DNA from: Pyrinomonadaceae bacterium
Lineage (GTDB): Bacteria; Acidobacteriota; Blastocatellia; Pyrinomonadales; Pyrinomonadaceae
DNA: 64,000 bases
Direction of reading: 5' to 3'
NCBI GenBank assembly: GCA_036277115.1
Contig: DASUNM010000021.1
Coordinates: 186,001 to 250,000 of the forward strand
Shown here piece by piece: positions 8,339 to 17,026 of this stretch (the first letter of the stretch is position 1; every line of letters starts with the position of its first letter). The notes under the pieces were generated by a model, which worked only from the letters and a program-made list of their open reading frames with translations, had not been told where the DNA came from and searched no databases. Position numbers and translations under genes: made by a program.

Positions 8339-10179
8339 ATCTCGCTCGTCAGAAGCACGGCCCTAGAATCCGCTGGTCCCACATCGGGTTGGACCCACCG
8401 CACAATCTCAGCCAATTGCCCGCCGGATAACGCCTGGGCGCAGTCGCGATGGCGAATCTTGCCGCTGGATGTTTTCGGAATCGCTCCGGGTCTTAGCAGA
8501 GCGATCGTGTGGAGTTGAACGCCGTGAATTTCTGCGACGGCCCGGCGAATCGTGCCTATGAGTTCTGAGATCGCACGCGCGCCCTCGCGTAAGCGAAACG
8601 GCGCGTCGGGGAATTCCGGAGGATTCATCCGCGCGATCTCCAGGCGCCGCGGATCAACTTCAGCGGCAACGGCGATCCGCTCGTCGTCGTGCGCCTCAAG
8701 CGCGAATACAGCGGCGCAACCGGGACGGATGGCCGGGTGCTGGCGCTCAACCGTCAACTCGAGGTCCTGCGGATAGTGTTTGAAGCCCCGTACTATCAGT
8801 AGGTCTTTGAGTCGTCCCGCGACAAATAACTCGCCGTCGATGAGTGCGCCCAGGTCCCCCGTGCGCAGATACGGTCCGCTTCCATCGTCAGCGAGCATCG
8901 CGCCAAAAGTCTGCAAAGTTTCCTCTTCGCGTCGCCAGTAGCCTTTTGCAACGCTCGGCGAAGAAAGCCAAATCTCACCAATCTCGCGCGGCGCGCAACG
9001 CCGGCAGGTGTCGGGATTGACGATGAGAACGCGCGAGCCGAAGGCGGGCGGTCCACTCGACACCAGTGAGACTCGTCGGCCCGAGCCAACCGGCGACGCT
9101 TCCTCAATTTTTCCATCGCGCAGCGCGGCGGCATCGGCGTCGAGAAACACCGGCTCGTAGCTGCGCCGACCGCTGGTAACTACCAGCGTCGATTCGGCGA
9201 GGCCGTAAACCGGATAAAAGGATTTCCAATCGAAGCCGCAATCGCGGAAGGCCTTATTGAAGGCAGTCAGGGTATCGCGACGAATAGGCTCGGCGCCGTT
9301 GTATGCGACGCGCCAACTCGAAAGGTCGAGAGTGTCCCGCTGCTCAGCGCGAATCTTTCGAGTACAAAGGTCATATGCGAAGTTGGGCCCGCCACTGTTG
9401 GTCGCGCGATATTTACTAATCGCCCGCAGCCAGCTGATCGGACGTTGCAGAAAAGTGGCCGGCGCCATCAGATAAGCCGGGTAACCCGCATAGGCAGGCT
9501 CGAGAACTCCTTCGATCAACCCCATATCGTGGATGACCGGCAGCCAGGAAACCGAAATGCTGTCGTCGTCATTCTCTTCCACGTGATTGGCGACGGCGAG
9601 GTTGTGCAGGAGGTTGCCGTGCGTGACCATCACCGCACGAGGTGCGGCAGTCGAACCCGAAGTGTACTGAAGGAAGGCCAGAGTTGACGGGCCGGCGTCA
9701 GGTTCTTTCCACGAGGTGGCTGCGTCGTCCCCGAGTGAATCAGTGGCGATCCATGGAAGCGCACCAAGCGCGGGAACATGCGCAACCCAGGCAGACAAGG
9801 CCGCAACTCCGGCGGGGCAAAGGACAACGCTGGGCTCGGCATTAGCTATGATCGCTTTCAGGCGCGGCAGCGAGCGGGCGAGCTGCGAGCGGTGAGGTGG
9901 ATAACAGGGTACGGCGATCACGCCCGCGTAGATTGCTCCGAAGAACGCGGTTATGAAATCGAGGCCCGGCGGATAAAGCAGAATGGCACGATCTCCCGGG
10001 CGCGCTCCTCGATCCGCGAGGGTGGCGGCGATGGCGCGCGCGCCGCGATCCAGTTGTCCATAGGTTAGCGCGGCGTTCTCGGTTTCGCCGTCGACTAGAA
10101 AAGTGTAGGCGCGACGGTTCCCCTGGTGCAGCGCCCGGTAACGCAGCATGGCGACCAGCGAGCGGAAGTCGTGCGTCAT
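8335..10179 (-). CDS. Fatty-acyl-AMP ligase (FAAL, FadD32-like)
   Basis: Adenylate-forming enzyme of 614 residues. Visible motifs are QYTSGSTAAPRAVMVTH (P-loop A3), the FAAL-typical block MGLIEGVLEPAYAGYPAYLM followed by TNSGGPNFAYDLC, YPVYGLAEST (A5), LRTGDLGAL (A7/A8) and the C-terminal catalytic lysine in IPKTSSGKIRH. The length and the SGGPNFAYDLC region point to FAALs, which load fatty acids as acyl-adenylates onto carrier proteins, rather than to CoA ligases. Its partner is evidently the carrier domain of the next gene, which it overlaps by four bases; it also overlaps plsC by four. Chain-length preference cannot be read from the sequence. Confidence 0.92.
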   Translation of the reverse strand: MTHDFRSLVAMLRYRALHQGNRRAYTFLVDGETENAALTYGQLDRGARAIAATLADRGARPGDRAILLYPPGLDFITAFFGAIYAGVIAVPCYPPHRSQLARSLPRLKAIIANAEPSVVLCPAGVAALSAWVAHVPALGALPWIATDSLGDDAATSWKEPDAGPSTLAFLQYTSGSTAAPRAVMVTHGNLLHNLAVANHVEENDDDSISVSWLPVIHDMGLIEGVLEPAYAGYPAYLMAPATFLQRPISWLRAISKYRATNSGGPNFAYDLCTRKIRAEQRDTLDLSSWRVAYNGAEPIRRDTLTAFNKAFRDCGFDWKSFYPVYGLAESTLVVTSGRRSYEPVFLDADAAALRDGKIEEASPVGSGRRVSLVSSGPPAFGSRVLIVNPDTCRRCAPREIGEIWLSSPSVAKGYWRREEETLQTFGAMLADDGSGPYLRTGDLGALIDGELFVAGRLKDLLIVRGFKHYPQDLELTVERQHPAIRPGCAAVFALEAHDDERIAVAAEVDPRRLEIARMNPPEFPDAPFRLREGARAISELIGTIRRAVAEIHGVQLHTIALLRPGAIPKTSSGKIRHRDCAQALSGGQLAEIVRWVQPDVGPADSRAVLLTSEI

Positions 10180-10961
10180 ACAGCGGCCCTCATAACCTTG
10201 GGTTGTTGCGGTTCGATGCCAACGTCCGCCGGAAGCACACCGTCTGCGCGCAACGCGTCATGCACGCGGACGTAGAGATCGTGAACTCGATCGCGATTTG
10301 TCTCGAGATCCTCGAGCCGCCATGACGAGGTATCGATGGCCGGGAGGAAATAGACATCCACGTTCCCCGGTTGGGCTCCGTAACTTCTCCAGCCCTGCAC
10401 TTTCGGCGGGATGTAAATGTAGATCGGGACGATAGGCGCCCGGAGGCTGGTGGCGAGATGAAATGCTCCTTTATTAAAGGCGCCGATTTCGCCGGTGGTG
10501 ACGCACTTCCCTTCGGGGCTGAGGTACACAGAATCTCCGGTGCGCCGCAGGATGCGGTCGGCGCGGCTGAAAATCTGGCGCCTTCGCTCAGGAAACTCCT
10601 GAGGCACTGTCCAAAAGACACGGATGATGTATCCGATGATCAAGACGACGGGGAATTTGCGCAGATACCCGGAGAGGAAAAATCGCGCGCGCGGCAACCC
10701 GAGCGCCATCAAAAGCATGACATCGAGCGTCGACGTATGGTTCGAAATGTAGACGGTCTGGCGGTCGGGAAGCGGCTCGGAATAGTGCGTAGTGTAGTCA
10801 ATACTCCAAATGCGAAGAACAGTGCGGCCGATCCAGCGGCCGATGACTTCGGAATAGAAGCGGCGGGCGAGGAAAAGCGTGGGGATCGCGGCCAGCAGCA
10901 TCAGGAACGAGCCGGCCAGAAGAAATCCTGCTGAGCGTAGAATACGTCTAGCTTTGCTCAT
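10176..10961 (-). CDS. 1-acyl-sn-glycerol-3-phosphate acyltransferase (PlsC family)
   Basis: Membrane-associated acyltransferase of 261 residues. One N-terminal hydrophobic helix (about 11-33) precedes motif I, the catalytic H75-x4-D80 in ISNHTSTLD. Motif III is YLSPEGKC, where EGK replaces the common EGT, and a Pro-rich motif IV follows at PIVPIYIYIP. Family members esterify the sn-2 position of lysophosphatidic acid; in a biosynthetic operon the acceptor could be a different glycerol- or alkyl-phosphate. Four-base ATGA overlaps join it to the methyltransferase before it and the FAAL after it. Confident as a PlsC-fold acyltransferase, not about the substrate. Confidence 0.88.
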   Translation of the reverse strand: MSKARRILRSAGFLLAGSFLMLLAAIPTLFLARRFYSEVIGRWIGRTVLRIWSIDYTTHYSEPLPDRQTVYISNHTSTLDVMLLMALGLPRARFFLSGYLRKFPVVLIIGYIIRVFWTVPQEFPERRRQIFSRADRILRRTGDSVYLSPEGKCVTTGEIGAFNKGAFHLATSLRAPIVPIYIYIPPKVQGWRSYGAQPGNVDVYFLPAIDTSSWRLEDLETNRDRVHDLYVRVHDALRADGVLPADVGIEPQQPKVMRAAV

Positions 10962-11950
10962 ACTTGATCCTCCCGCCTGCAGATTACGGTCTGCATCGCA
11001 AAGTTGAGCTGCTTTTCGAAAGCCAGGATCGGGGCAAATAGTATCTGCCCGACAAAGTAGGGATAGATGGCCTTCGACAGATTAAGACCCTTACCCTTCA
11101 GTAGCTTGAAGGCGGCTCCGGCAAAGAAGTAAAAGAAGGCCGGGAACGCACCGTAGGGCAAATAGTCGACGACCTCCAGCCCGGCCTTCCGGACCATGCG
11201 CAAAAGCATCTCGCGGTCATAAAGCACGGTATGTTGTGGCGCCTGCAGGCCGGGCCACCGATTGCCATAAAGCCGGAAAGTGAGCGAATCCAGTCGGGGA
11301 ACTTCAATCACGAGACGGCCGGATGGTTTCAGCAGATCTTTGGCCGTTTGAAGTGTGCGAACGGGATCGTAATCGTGTTCGAGGAAATGCCACATCGTAA
11401 TCGCGTCAAAGCGTTCACTCTCGAGCGGCTGCTCGTAAAAAAGGCCGCAGTGGAACTCGACGCCTTCCAGCGAAGGGCAGTCGCTTAGATCCTTGAAGTC
11501 AACGCCTACGACGCGAGCGCCATAACGCGTGCGCACTTTCTGCAAGAAGGTTCCCACGGCGCACCCGACGTCGAGAACCTCACTCTCGGAATCGAGCGCG
11601 ACGTACCGGAGCACGAGTTTTTCCTTCTGCCGGTCATGTCGATCCATCACCCAGTTGAAAAAACCGGTAAGCGGGCCCCAGCTTTTCTGCTTTCGGTGGG
11701 CGATGTACTCCTGATCGTAAAAGGGCTTGACGTGCTCGATGCCGAGCCGCGGGTTCTGATAGCGAAGCCCGCAGCGCGCGCATGTAATAAAGGTGAAGGT
11801 CCCGGGCTTGCCGGTGAGATCATCCTGAGCCGTGAGAAAGGGCACCGTTTCCGTGGCCTCGCAGTAGTAACACGGAACACTCTCAAACTTGGATTCGGGT
11901 CGCACGGACTCGACCGGTTCAATTTGTAGCGCAGTTGCTGTCATGCTCAT
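10958..11950 (-). CDS. Class I SAM-dependent methyltransferase with N-terminal zinc-ribbon-like domain
   Basis: Protein of 330 residues. An N-terminal pair of CxxC knuckles (CYYC and CARC, about 30 residues apart) probably binds zinc. The Rossmann methyltransferase domain has motif I as EVLDVGCAVGTF, an acidic post-I position in VVGVDFKD, and motif II-like AITMWHFLEH. The C-terminal region contains a hydrophobic stretch (about FPAFFYFFAGAAF) that could bring it to the membrane. Similar two-part proteins methylate sugars or lipids; the acceptor is not predictable. The gene overlaps both neighbours by four bases (UbiA before, PlsC after). A second ATG two codons in could be the start. Confidence 0.85.
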   Translation of the reverse strand: MSMTATALQIEPVESVRPESKFESVPCYYCEATETVPFLTAQDDLTGKPGTFTFITCARCGLRYQNPRLGIEHVKPFYDQEYIAHRKQKSWGPLTGFFNWVMDRHDRQKEKLVLRYVALDSESEVLDVGCAVGTFLQKVRTRYGARVVGVDFKDLSDCPSLEGVEFHCGLFYEQPLESERFDAITMWHFLEHDYDPVRTLQTAKDLLKPSGRLVIEVPRLDSLTFRLYGNRWPGLQAPQHTVLYDREMLLRMVRKAGLEVVDYLPYGAFPAFFYFFAGAAFKLLKGKGLNLSKAIYPYFVGQILFAPILAFEKQLNFAMQTVICRREDQV

Positions 11951-12621
11951 CGCAGGAAACCTCCGGTCGAAAGCGCGAGCAGGGGAAGTCCTGCAAGGAG
12001 TCCCAACTCCGCGGCGAAAATCAACGGGGCCCCGCGCGACTGGCGAACCGCCCGGTCGCTAACCTGTTCGTAAATGCACAAGCCGAGATAGATCGCGCCA
12101 AGCGAGGGGAGCGCGGTGTTAAGCGCCAGGCCGTCCCAGTTCGCACAGGTCAAAAGAGAAATAGCCGGATACTTGAGGAGGAGGATGTGCGCTCCGGCGA
12201 GTGGACCGGCGCGAAGGCGCGTCCGGCGGTGATACCAAAGACCAAGGAAGATCGAAATCCCGGCGAAGACAGCAATGCGGGCGCCGGCGCGCGATTGGGA
12301 CATCATCATGACCACGTCGCCGAGAGCGATCACCAACGCCAGCACAACGATCGGAGTTCGTCTCGACGCCCTTGATGCTTTGACCAACACTCTGTCCGGG
12401 TGGTGCAGGCGGTCGCTACCGAGATCAGCGAGGTCATCGACGATGCGGAAAACGAGAACCAACGTGTAAGCGAGGATGCAACTTCTTATGGCATCGCGAA
12501 CCGTGGGAAGCGATCCTCCCGCGGCGGCGCCCGCGGCGGCGAGCAAGATGGCGAAGGGCACGAATACGCTTGCCGGATACCGCTCACGCCAGTAGTCGTA
12601 AATCAATTTAGTCGAGGACAT
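11947..12621 (-). CDS. UbiA-superfamily prenyltransferase
   Basis: Polytopic membrane protein of about 224 residues, shorter than UbiA itself. The first Asp-rich motif is DDLADLGSD (pattern D-D-x2-D-x3-D) after a hydrophobic pair of helices, matching the family NDxxDxxxD motif that binds prenyl diphosphate through magnesium. The second motif seems reduced to EQVSD, which is worth checking. The superfamily includes UbiA, heme O synthase and the archaeal enzyme that adds the second geranylgeranyl chain to glycerol phosphate. I start at MSSTKLIYDYWRERYP; eight more codons upstream are open but increase the overlap with the previous gene. It overlaps the methyltransferase by four bases. Confidence 0.8.
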   Translation of the reverse strand: MSSTKLIYDYWRERYPASVFVPFAILLAAAGAAAGGSLPTVRDAIRSCILAYTLVLVFRIVDDLADLGSDRLHHPDRVLVKASRASRRTPIVVLALVIALGDVVMMMSQSRAGARIAVFAGISIFLGLWYHRRTRLRAGPLAGAHILLLKYPAISLLTCANWDGLALNTALPSLGAIYLGLCIYEQVSDRAVRQSRGAPLIFAAELGLLAGLPLLALSTGGFLR

Positions 12622-15334
12622 GGACCTCCCCTCGATCGCCGTCAACTTCTATCTCTCCCGCCTGGAAGAGTTCACGCGTGGCATGCGCCACACCGACAAC
12701 GCATGGAATTCCGAATTCGCGCGCGACAATCGCTCCGTGGGAAAGCATGCCGCCGCGTTCGATAACCAAACCCTTGATGAGGAAGAAGACTGGCGCCCAG
12801 CCCGGGTCTGTCTGACGTGTAATCAGGATGTCCTCCGCGGCCAGGCGGCCTGCCTCACTTGCGTCGCTTAGAACAACAGCGCGGCCGGTCACGCAGCCTC
12901 CGCATGCACCCGCGCCCCGCAGGGTGCGCGAACCTCCGTTGGCCGGATTGGCGTGACCGTTTCGCGGCCATGTTTCATTGCCAGGCGTGTGTCCATCCAG
13001 GGGGAGATATTCTCCTTCGGAAAGAGTGAAGTTATCCGCGGGGTGCATTGCCGCGAGGCGCTCGTGCGCGCGCTTTCGAAAAGCCGCCAGTTCCTGCACG
13101 TGATGCGGGAACATGGCGCTCCCGCCCGCAAGCTCATCGACCTCGGTGACAGTCAACCAGAAGACATCCTCTTGCCTGGCCAGATGTCCGCGCGCCACCA
13201 GCCGATCGCCCAGCGCTAACGCGACGCGGCGACAGCGGCTGTACAGAAGCGCCTGCTTGAGTCGCGCTCGCTCTCGATACGCGATGGCCGCTTGCGTCCA
13301 GCGGAGCACGGTGCGTAGGACGGCGGCACGGCTGACGAAGGGCAGCCACCAGGAGATCGGGCGGCCCCGCAACTTTCGCAGTAAGCGGCGCGTTTCAAGT
13401 TCACGTTCAGCCAGTTGCCGGCTGAGCGTCGCGTCAGGCGACTCGCCGTCCAGACGCGCATAGGCGCGAATGGTCTCAACCAGCAGTTCAGGTTGTTCCT
13501 GAAAGCTTGGTGCCGTGAGCATGAGTTCCGCGGAACACCGGAAACCCCATCGTTGCAAGTACTCTTCGAATCGCGCACGGAAGTCGGCAAATTCTGGATT
13601 GACTGCGAGTTGGTCAACAACTGATTCCGCTTCGCACTCAAATAAAGTGCGCAGCACCGGTTCAGTGCGAACGGCCCGCGACAGCTCCCAGAGGTGTTGC
13701 ACGGGCTCTCCGCTGACGAGTTGGGGAATAGCTTTGAGGAGGGTATTGTGCAGCGCCCCGGATTTGCCGTCGCTGACTTGTTCAACCTGACGGCGCAGCA
13801 TCGCGTAACACACCATGGCGGCCGCGTCGGCGAGGCTGGCGTTGATCCATCGATGACAGCGGATGTCCATCAGCTCGTTGAGCAGTAGCCGAAGATCGCG
13901 GAGGGGCAGGGAAGCGAGCCGTTGCGGTTCAGTGCGCTCGGCAAAATCGTCAACGAGCCGTTCGAACGACGCCACACGTCGCCCGAGGAAGAGATAGAGC
14001 CAAGAGGTCTTTAAGGCGATCACAACAAGCTCGGCAAATTCGCGCAGCCGGTTACTCTTGACCGGGGGCGCTCCGAGAGATCCGTTCGCTCCGACGAAGC
14101 TGTTGAATGCAGCAACCAGGGCATCGCCGAAGGGCGCCGTGCGAAGCACTGTGTGGATGTTCGTCAGGTTGTAATACATCCTGGCGCCGTGAACGCCGAT
14201 GATGTGGCGGAGTGCATCGTCCATCGCAGCGATCCGCCGTTGCGAGAGGCCAAAAGCGTGGGCCAGATTTCGAAAATAGTGGGCGTAACCGGCGCTCGCG
14301 ATCGAGTAGAGGAAGGGGGAGACGGGCTCCGGAAAGTTCTCGTTGATGTTGGCATCCGACCAGCGCACCGGGCGCCCGTGGGGAAGCGGCGCATTTACAG
14401 TCACGCTGGCGGTGATCGGACGCGACTGCACGATCTGAAGCGAGCCCGCCTGGTCGATCGCCCACTCAACGTCCTGTGCTCCGCCGAGCCCTTTTTCGAG
14501 CACCGCGGCGAGCCGGGCAAGCTCGGCGCGCCTGGCTCGAGAGAACAACTGGTTCTCGACGTTCTTGACTGATCGCTCGCCGGCGGAAAGCGCCTGGAAT
14601 CCGGTCCCGTCTCGCTGAAGCACGAACCGCCCGGGATCGATCGCGCCGGCCACGAGCGCGTCACCAAGTCCTGGTGTGTACTCGACCAGAATTGTTCCTG
14701 CGGCGGTGCGGGTAAACAGGACGCCGGCGGCAACAGCGTCAACCTGGGTTTGCACGACGACACCCATGCCCCGAACTTCAAATCCTCGAGCGGCGCGGTA
14801 TGCGATCGCGCGCTCGGACCAACATGAAGCCCAGCAGGCCAGCAAGGCATTCTCCAGTCCTGCCAAAGTTCGCACGTGAAGAATGGAATCAAGCTGCCCG
14901 GCGAACGAGGCTCGCTCGGAATCCTCGCCGACAGCCGAACTGCGCACGACGACTGGCCCACGACTGAGCAGCGCCTCGGCGGACGCAGCCAACAAATCGG
15001 AAAGCTTTGGCGAGAGGGAAGTATTGACAATCAGATCGCGAATGCGCGCCGACAACTGTCGTTGGGTCGCGAGACCGAGTTCCCCGGGAAGCGATCTGGT
15101 CTTCCACTGCGGCAGCGCGCGGATCTTCTCGGTCAGATCATTCTCTTCCAGGTGCGAGGCGAAAGCGGGCGCTGTAACGACAAAGCCGCTGGGCACGCGA
15201 AGACCAAGCTGCGAGATCCGGCAGAGGTTATACGCCTTACCGCCGACGAGCTCGGGAAGCGTCGCCTCGTCGAGCGGGACTATGTAGCCGGTGCTTTGCA
15301 GCACAGGCGCGGCTCGGACGGCAGCGGTTGTCAT
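12608..15334 (-). CDS. PEP synthase / rifampin-phosphotransferase-like PEP-utilising enzyme
   Basis: Protein of 908 residues with three parts. The N-terminal PPDK-type ATP-grasp domain (about 1-320) begins LVGGKAYNLCRI and includes VVVRSSAVGEDSERASFAGQ and the QDVEWAID strand. A long mostly helical middle region spans about 340-790. The C-terminal swivelling phosphohistidine domain has catalytic His866 in GGMLSHGAIVARE. The order ATP-grasp, middle, His domain is that of rifampin phosphotransferase and differs from classical PEP synthase, which ends in a PEP-binding barrel. Such enzymes use ATP to phosphorylate a histidine and pass the beta-phosphate on to an acceptor. In this operon a lipid or alcohol acceptor is more likely than an antibiotic. 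It overlaps the CarS-like gene by four bases. Confidence 0.85.
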   Translation of the reverse strand: MTTAAVRAAPVLQSTGYIVPLDEATLPELVGGKAYNLCRISQLGLRVPSGFVVTAPAFASHLEENDLTEKIRALPQWKTRSLPGELGLATQRQLSARIRDLIVNTSLSPKLSDLLAASAEALLSRGPVVVRSSAVGEDSERASFAGQLDSILHVRTLAGLENALLACWASCWSERAIAYRAARGFEVRGMGVVVQTQVDAVAAGVLFTRTAAGTILVEYTPGLGDALVAGAIDPGRFVLQRDGTGFQALSAGERSVKNVENQLFSRARRAELARLAAVLEKGLGGAQDVEWAIDQAGSLQIVQSRPITASVTVNAPLPHGRPVRWSDANINENFPEPVSPFLYSIASAGYAHYFRNLAHAFGLSQRRIAAMDDALRHIIGVHGARMYYNLTNIHTVLRTAPFGDALVAAFNSFVGANGSLGAPPVKSNRLREFAELVVIALKTSWLYLFLGRRVASFERLVDDFAERTEPQRLASLPLRDLRLLLNELMDIRCHRWINASLADAAAMVCYAMLRRQVEQVSDGKSGALHNTLLKAIPQLVSGEPVQHLWELSRAVRTEPVLRTLFECEAESVVDQLAVNPEFADFRARFEEYLQRWGFRCSAELMLTAPSFQEQPELLVETIRAYARLDGESPDATLSRQLAERELETRRLLRKLRGRPISWWLPFVSRAAVLRTVLRWTQAAIAYRERARLKQALLYSRCRRVALALGDRLVARGHLARQEDVFWLTVTEVDELAGGSAMFPHHVQELAAFRKRAHERLAAMHPADNFTLSEGEYLPLDGHTPGNETWPRNGHANPANGGSRTLRGAGACGGCVTGRAVVLSDASEAGRLAAEDILITRQTDPGWAPVFFLIKGLVIERGGMLSHGAIVAREFGIPCVVGVAHATRELFQAGEIEVDGDRGEVHVLD

Positions 15335-15912
15335 GCCGGTCGCCTCTTAACGCCCATTCGAAATAGCCACCAGCTGAACAACCAGTGGATCAAAGGCCCG
15401 AGAACAAGCACCCACACCCACGTCATCCACGGAGTGGGAACTGCGACAGTCACCGCTACGAGCATTCCGAGAATCGAGTCGGTGCGATCAATCGTGAAGC
15501 AGATTGCCGTGGTGATAGCAGACGCCGGTGCTTGTCCGGGCAGAATGCCTAACCTGCGCTTAACGAATGAATTTGGGATCTCCCCGGCCATAAAGCCGAA
15601 TCCGGCCCAGGCCCCAAGCGCGGCGTATCCCGCCGGCGTTAACTGCCACAACGTAGCGGGAGGCACTCCTCGCGAAAAAGAAACCACGATGGCAACTGCG
15701 AGAAACGCCAGCGCCGCGGCTGGAATCATGACCACAAAGCCCCGCAGCGTCTTGTTCTCACCGAGGATAGGCCGTCCGCGAAACGTGCGGCCGCCATCAA
15801 GCGGAATCGCCAGGACCTGCGAGACTCGACTACGCAGCCACAATGACTGCAGCAGGCCGGCAAGCACGAAGGCCACAATTAAGAAGAGACCGCAGTGCAG
15901 TGGATCTGGCAT
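15331..15912 (-). CDS. CarS / DUF46-family CDP-lipid synthase
   Basis: Membrane protein of 193 residues matching the CDP-archaeol synthase (DUF46) family, typical in length and helix number. Key motifs are PLDGGRTFRGRPILG, ENKTLRGF (Lys54-Thr55 and Arg57-Gly58), GFMAGEIPNSFVKRRLG and the DRTDS Asp pair before the last helices, equivalent to the CTP- and metal-binding elements of CdsA/CarS. Archaeal CarS makes CDP-archaeol from unsaturated archaetidic acid and CTP. Here it probably activates a lipid phosphate made in the same operon for the terminal CDP-alcohol phosphatidyltransferase. It starts 12 bases after the desaturase stop. The natural substrate is unknown, and a bacterial member in a fatty-acid operon is notable. 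Confidence 0.85.
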   Translation of the reverse strand: MPDPLHCGLFLIVAFVLAGLLQSLWLRSRVSQVLAIPLDGGRTFRGRPILGENKTLRGFVVMIPAAALAFLAVAIVVSFSRGVPPATLWQLTPAGYAALGAWAGFGFMAGEIPNSFVKRRLGILPGQAPASAITTAICFTIDRTDSILGMLVAVTVAVPTPWMTWVWVLVLGPLIHWLFSWWLFRMGVKRRPA

Positions 15913-15924
15913 GGTTGGGTTGGC

Positions 15925-16917
15925 TCAAATATCGACGCCCGTTTCGATCCGATTGTGAAACATGAAAGTCTCGCCGGGCATCGCGCGCACGCACTTCACC
16001 CACGTCCACCAATTTATTTCGTTCTGCGTGTTGTAAGAGATCGCGCGGAGTTGATACCCGGGCACGAATGGATACATGTGGTGGAGCTCATGAGCGTCGA
16101 TATGCAGCAGCATCGCCGAAAGCCACGATGGGAAGACCAGGGATCGCGTGAACACCTGTTGCTCGACGGCGGGAAACGGAGGGACTGCCTTTCCCTGACT
16201 CAGGTTCTGAGGAATGTGCGTGTGCTGGCTCAAAATGATGAGCTCTTCCACGACGAAGGCAAGCAACGATGCAAGGAGCGTAATCCGCACCAGCGTCCTG
16301 GGACCGACGATAACCGCGACGGCCACATAAGCTAAGAGGAGCGTGATGATACTGATCGCGATACGCCGCCGGTCGTCCCCCTTAGAGAACAGCGAGCGGA
16401 GCCGGGGCAAGTTCCAGAAGTTATTGACGCGATACAGCGTGGCGAACAGTGGGATCCAGGACCTCCAGCATACGTTCATCAACACGCGCTCGGCCCGGCC
16501 GAGAGGACGAGGTACGAGCGCGGCAGTGGTGGGATCCACATCCTGCCATCCAGTCCATTTGTGATGACGGCCATGGACGCGCTTCCAGCAGCCGTAGGGG
16601 ATCATCGAAAAAAAGCCGGCTACCCAACCAACGGGTGCATGCAGGGCCTTTGTGTGAAAGAGCGTTCCGTGTCCGCACTCATGAAGGAGAGCGAACCACT
16701 GGACCATCGCGGCAGCAAGAACCACCTGGCCCAGCAGCCACGACCACCAGTTTGGTTGGAGGGACAGCGCGACACCACCCACCGTGAGTAGAGCGGCCGA
16801 ACTCAGCAGCGCGCCACCCGCCCAGTTCGATGTTCGCAAGTGCGCCATCGTGGCCGCAGATGGAGGAAGGCCTGGCACAGCGCCGTGATGCATCAGCATC
16901 TCTCCTTCTTGCGTCAT
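15925..16917 (-). CDS. Membrane fatty acid desaturase-family protein
   Basis: Protein of 330 residues with the three histidine boxes of the membrane di-iron desaturase/hydroxylase family: H79-ECGH, H115-GRHH and H276-ELHH, plus four or more hydrophobic helices between them (for example SALLTVGGVALSL and ISIITLLLAYVAVAVIV). Members introduce double bonds or hydroxyls, or process carotenoids. The box spacing (H-x3-H, H-x3-H, H-x3-H) fits acyl-lipid or acyl-carrier desaturases. It is the first gene of the lipid operon, about 75 bases from a strong sigma-70 promoter. An ATG six codons further in (MLMHHG) is an alternative start. Product position and substrate are unknown. Confidence 0.88.
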   Translation of the reverse strand: MTQEGEMLMHHGAVPGLPPSAATMAHLRTSNWAGGALLSSAALLTVGGVALSLQPNWWSWLLGQVVLAAAMVQWFALLHECGHGTLFHTKALHAPVGWVAGFFSMIPYGCWKRVHGRHHKWTGWQDVDPTTAALVPRPLGRAERVLMNVCWRSWIPLFATLYRVNNFWNLPRLRSLFSKGDDRRRIAISIITLLLAYVAVAVIVGPRTLVRITLLASLLAFVVEELIILSQHTHIPQNLSQGKAVPPFPAVEQQVFTRSLVFPSWLSAMLLHIDAHELHHMYPFVPGYQLRAISYNTQNEINWWTWVKCVRAMPGETFMFHNRIETGVDI

Positions 16918-16996
16918 TACGGAAGTCTCGGTTGTTTTCGGTTACCGTTCGTGGCGAAAAAATTCCGGTCGCGCAACAGTGATGTTAGTGTGGCGC

Positions 16997-17026
16997 ATTC
17001 TAGTGAGGCGATGGAATTCAAGTCAA
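16997..17026 (-). promoter_or_regulatory. Sigma-70-type promoter of the lipid operon
   Basis: Read on the minus strand, TTGACT and TAGAAT are separated by 18 bases, a near-consensus -35/-10 pair. Transcription would begin near 16990, leaving a leader of about 70 bases before the desaturase ATG. No equally good promoter is apparent between the nine genes, which supports one transcript. Confidence 0.6.

Noticed and set aside
14876..15958. Long 360-codon open frame on the plus strand across the phosphotransferase and CarS-like genes
   Set aside because: It is antisense to two proteins with clear catalytic motifs, has no recognisable domain, and its composition (many Arg, Gly, Pro, Ala) is that of a reverse-strand shadow in GC-rich codons.
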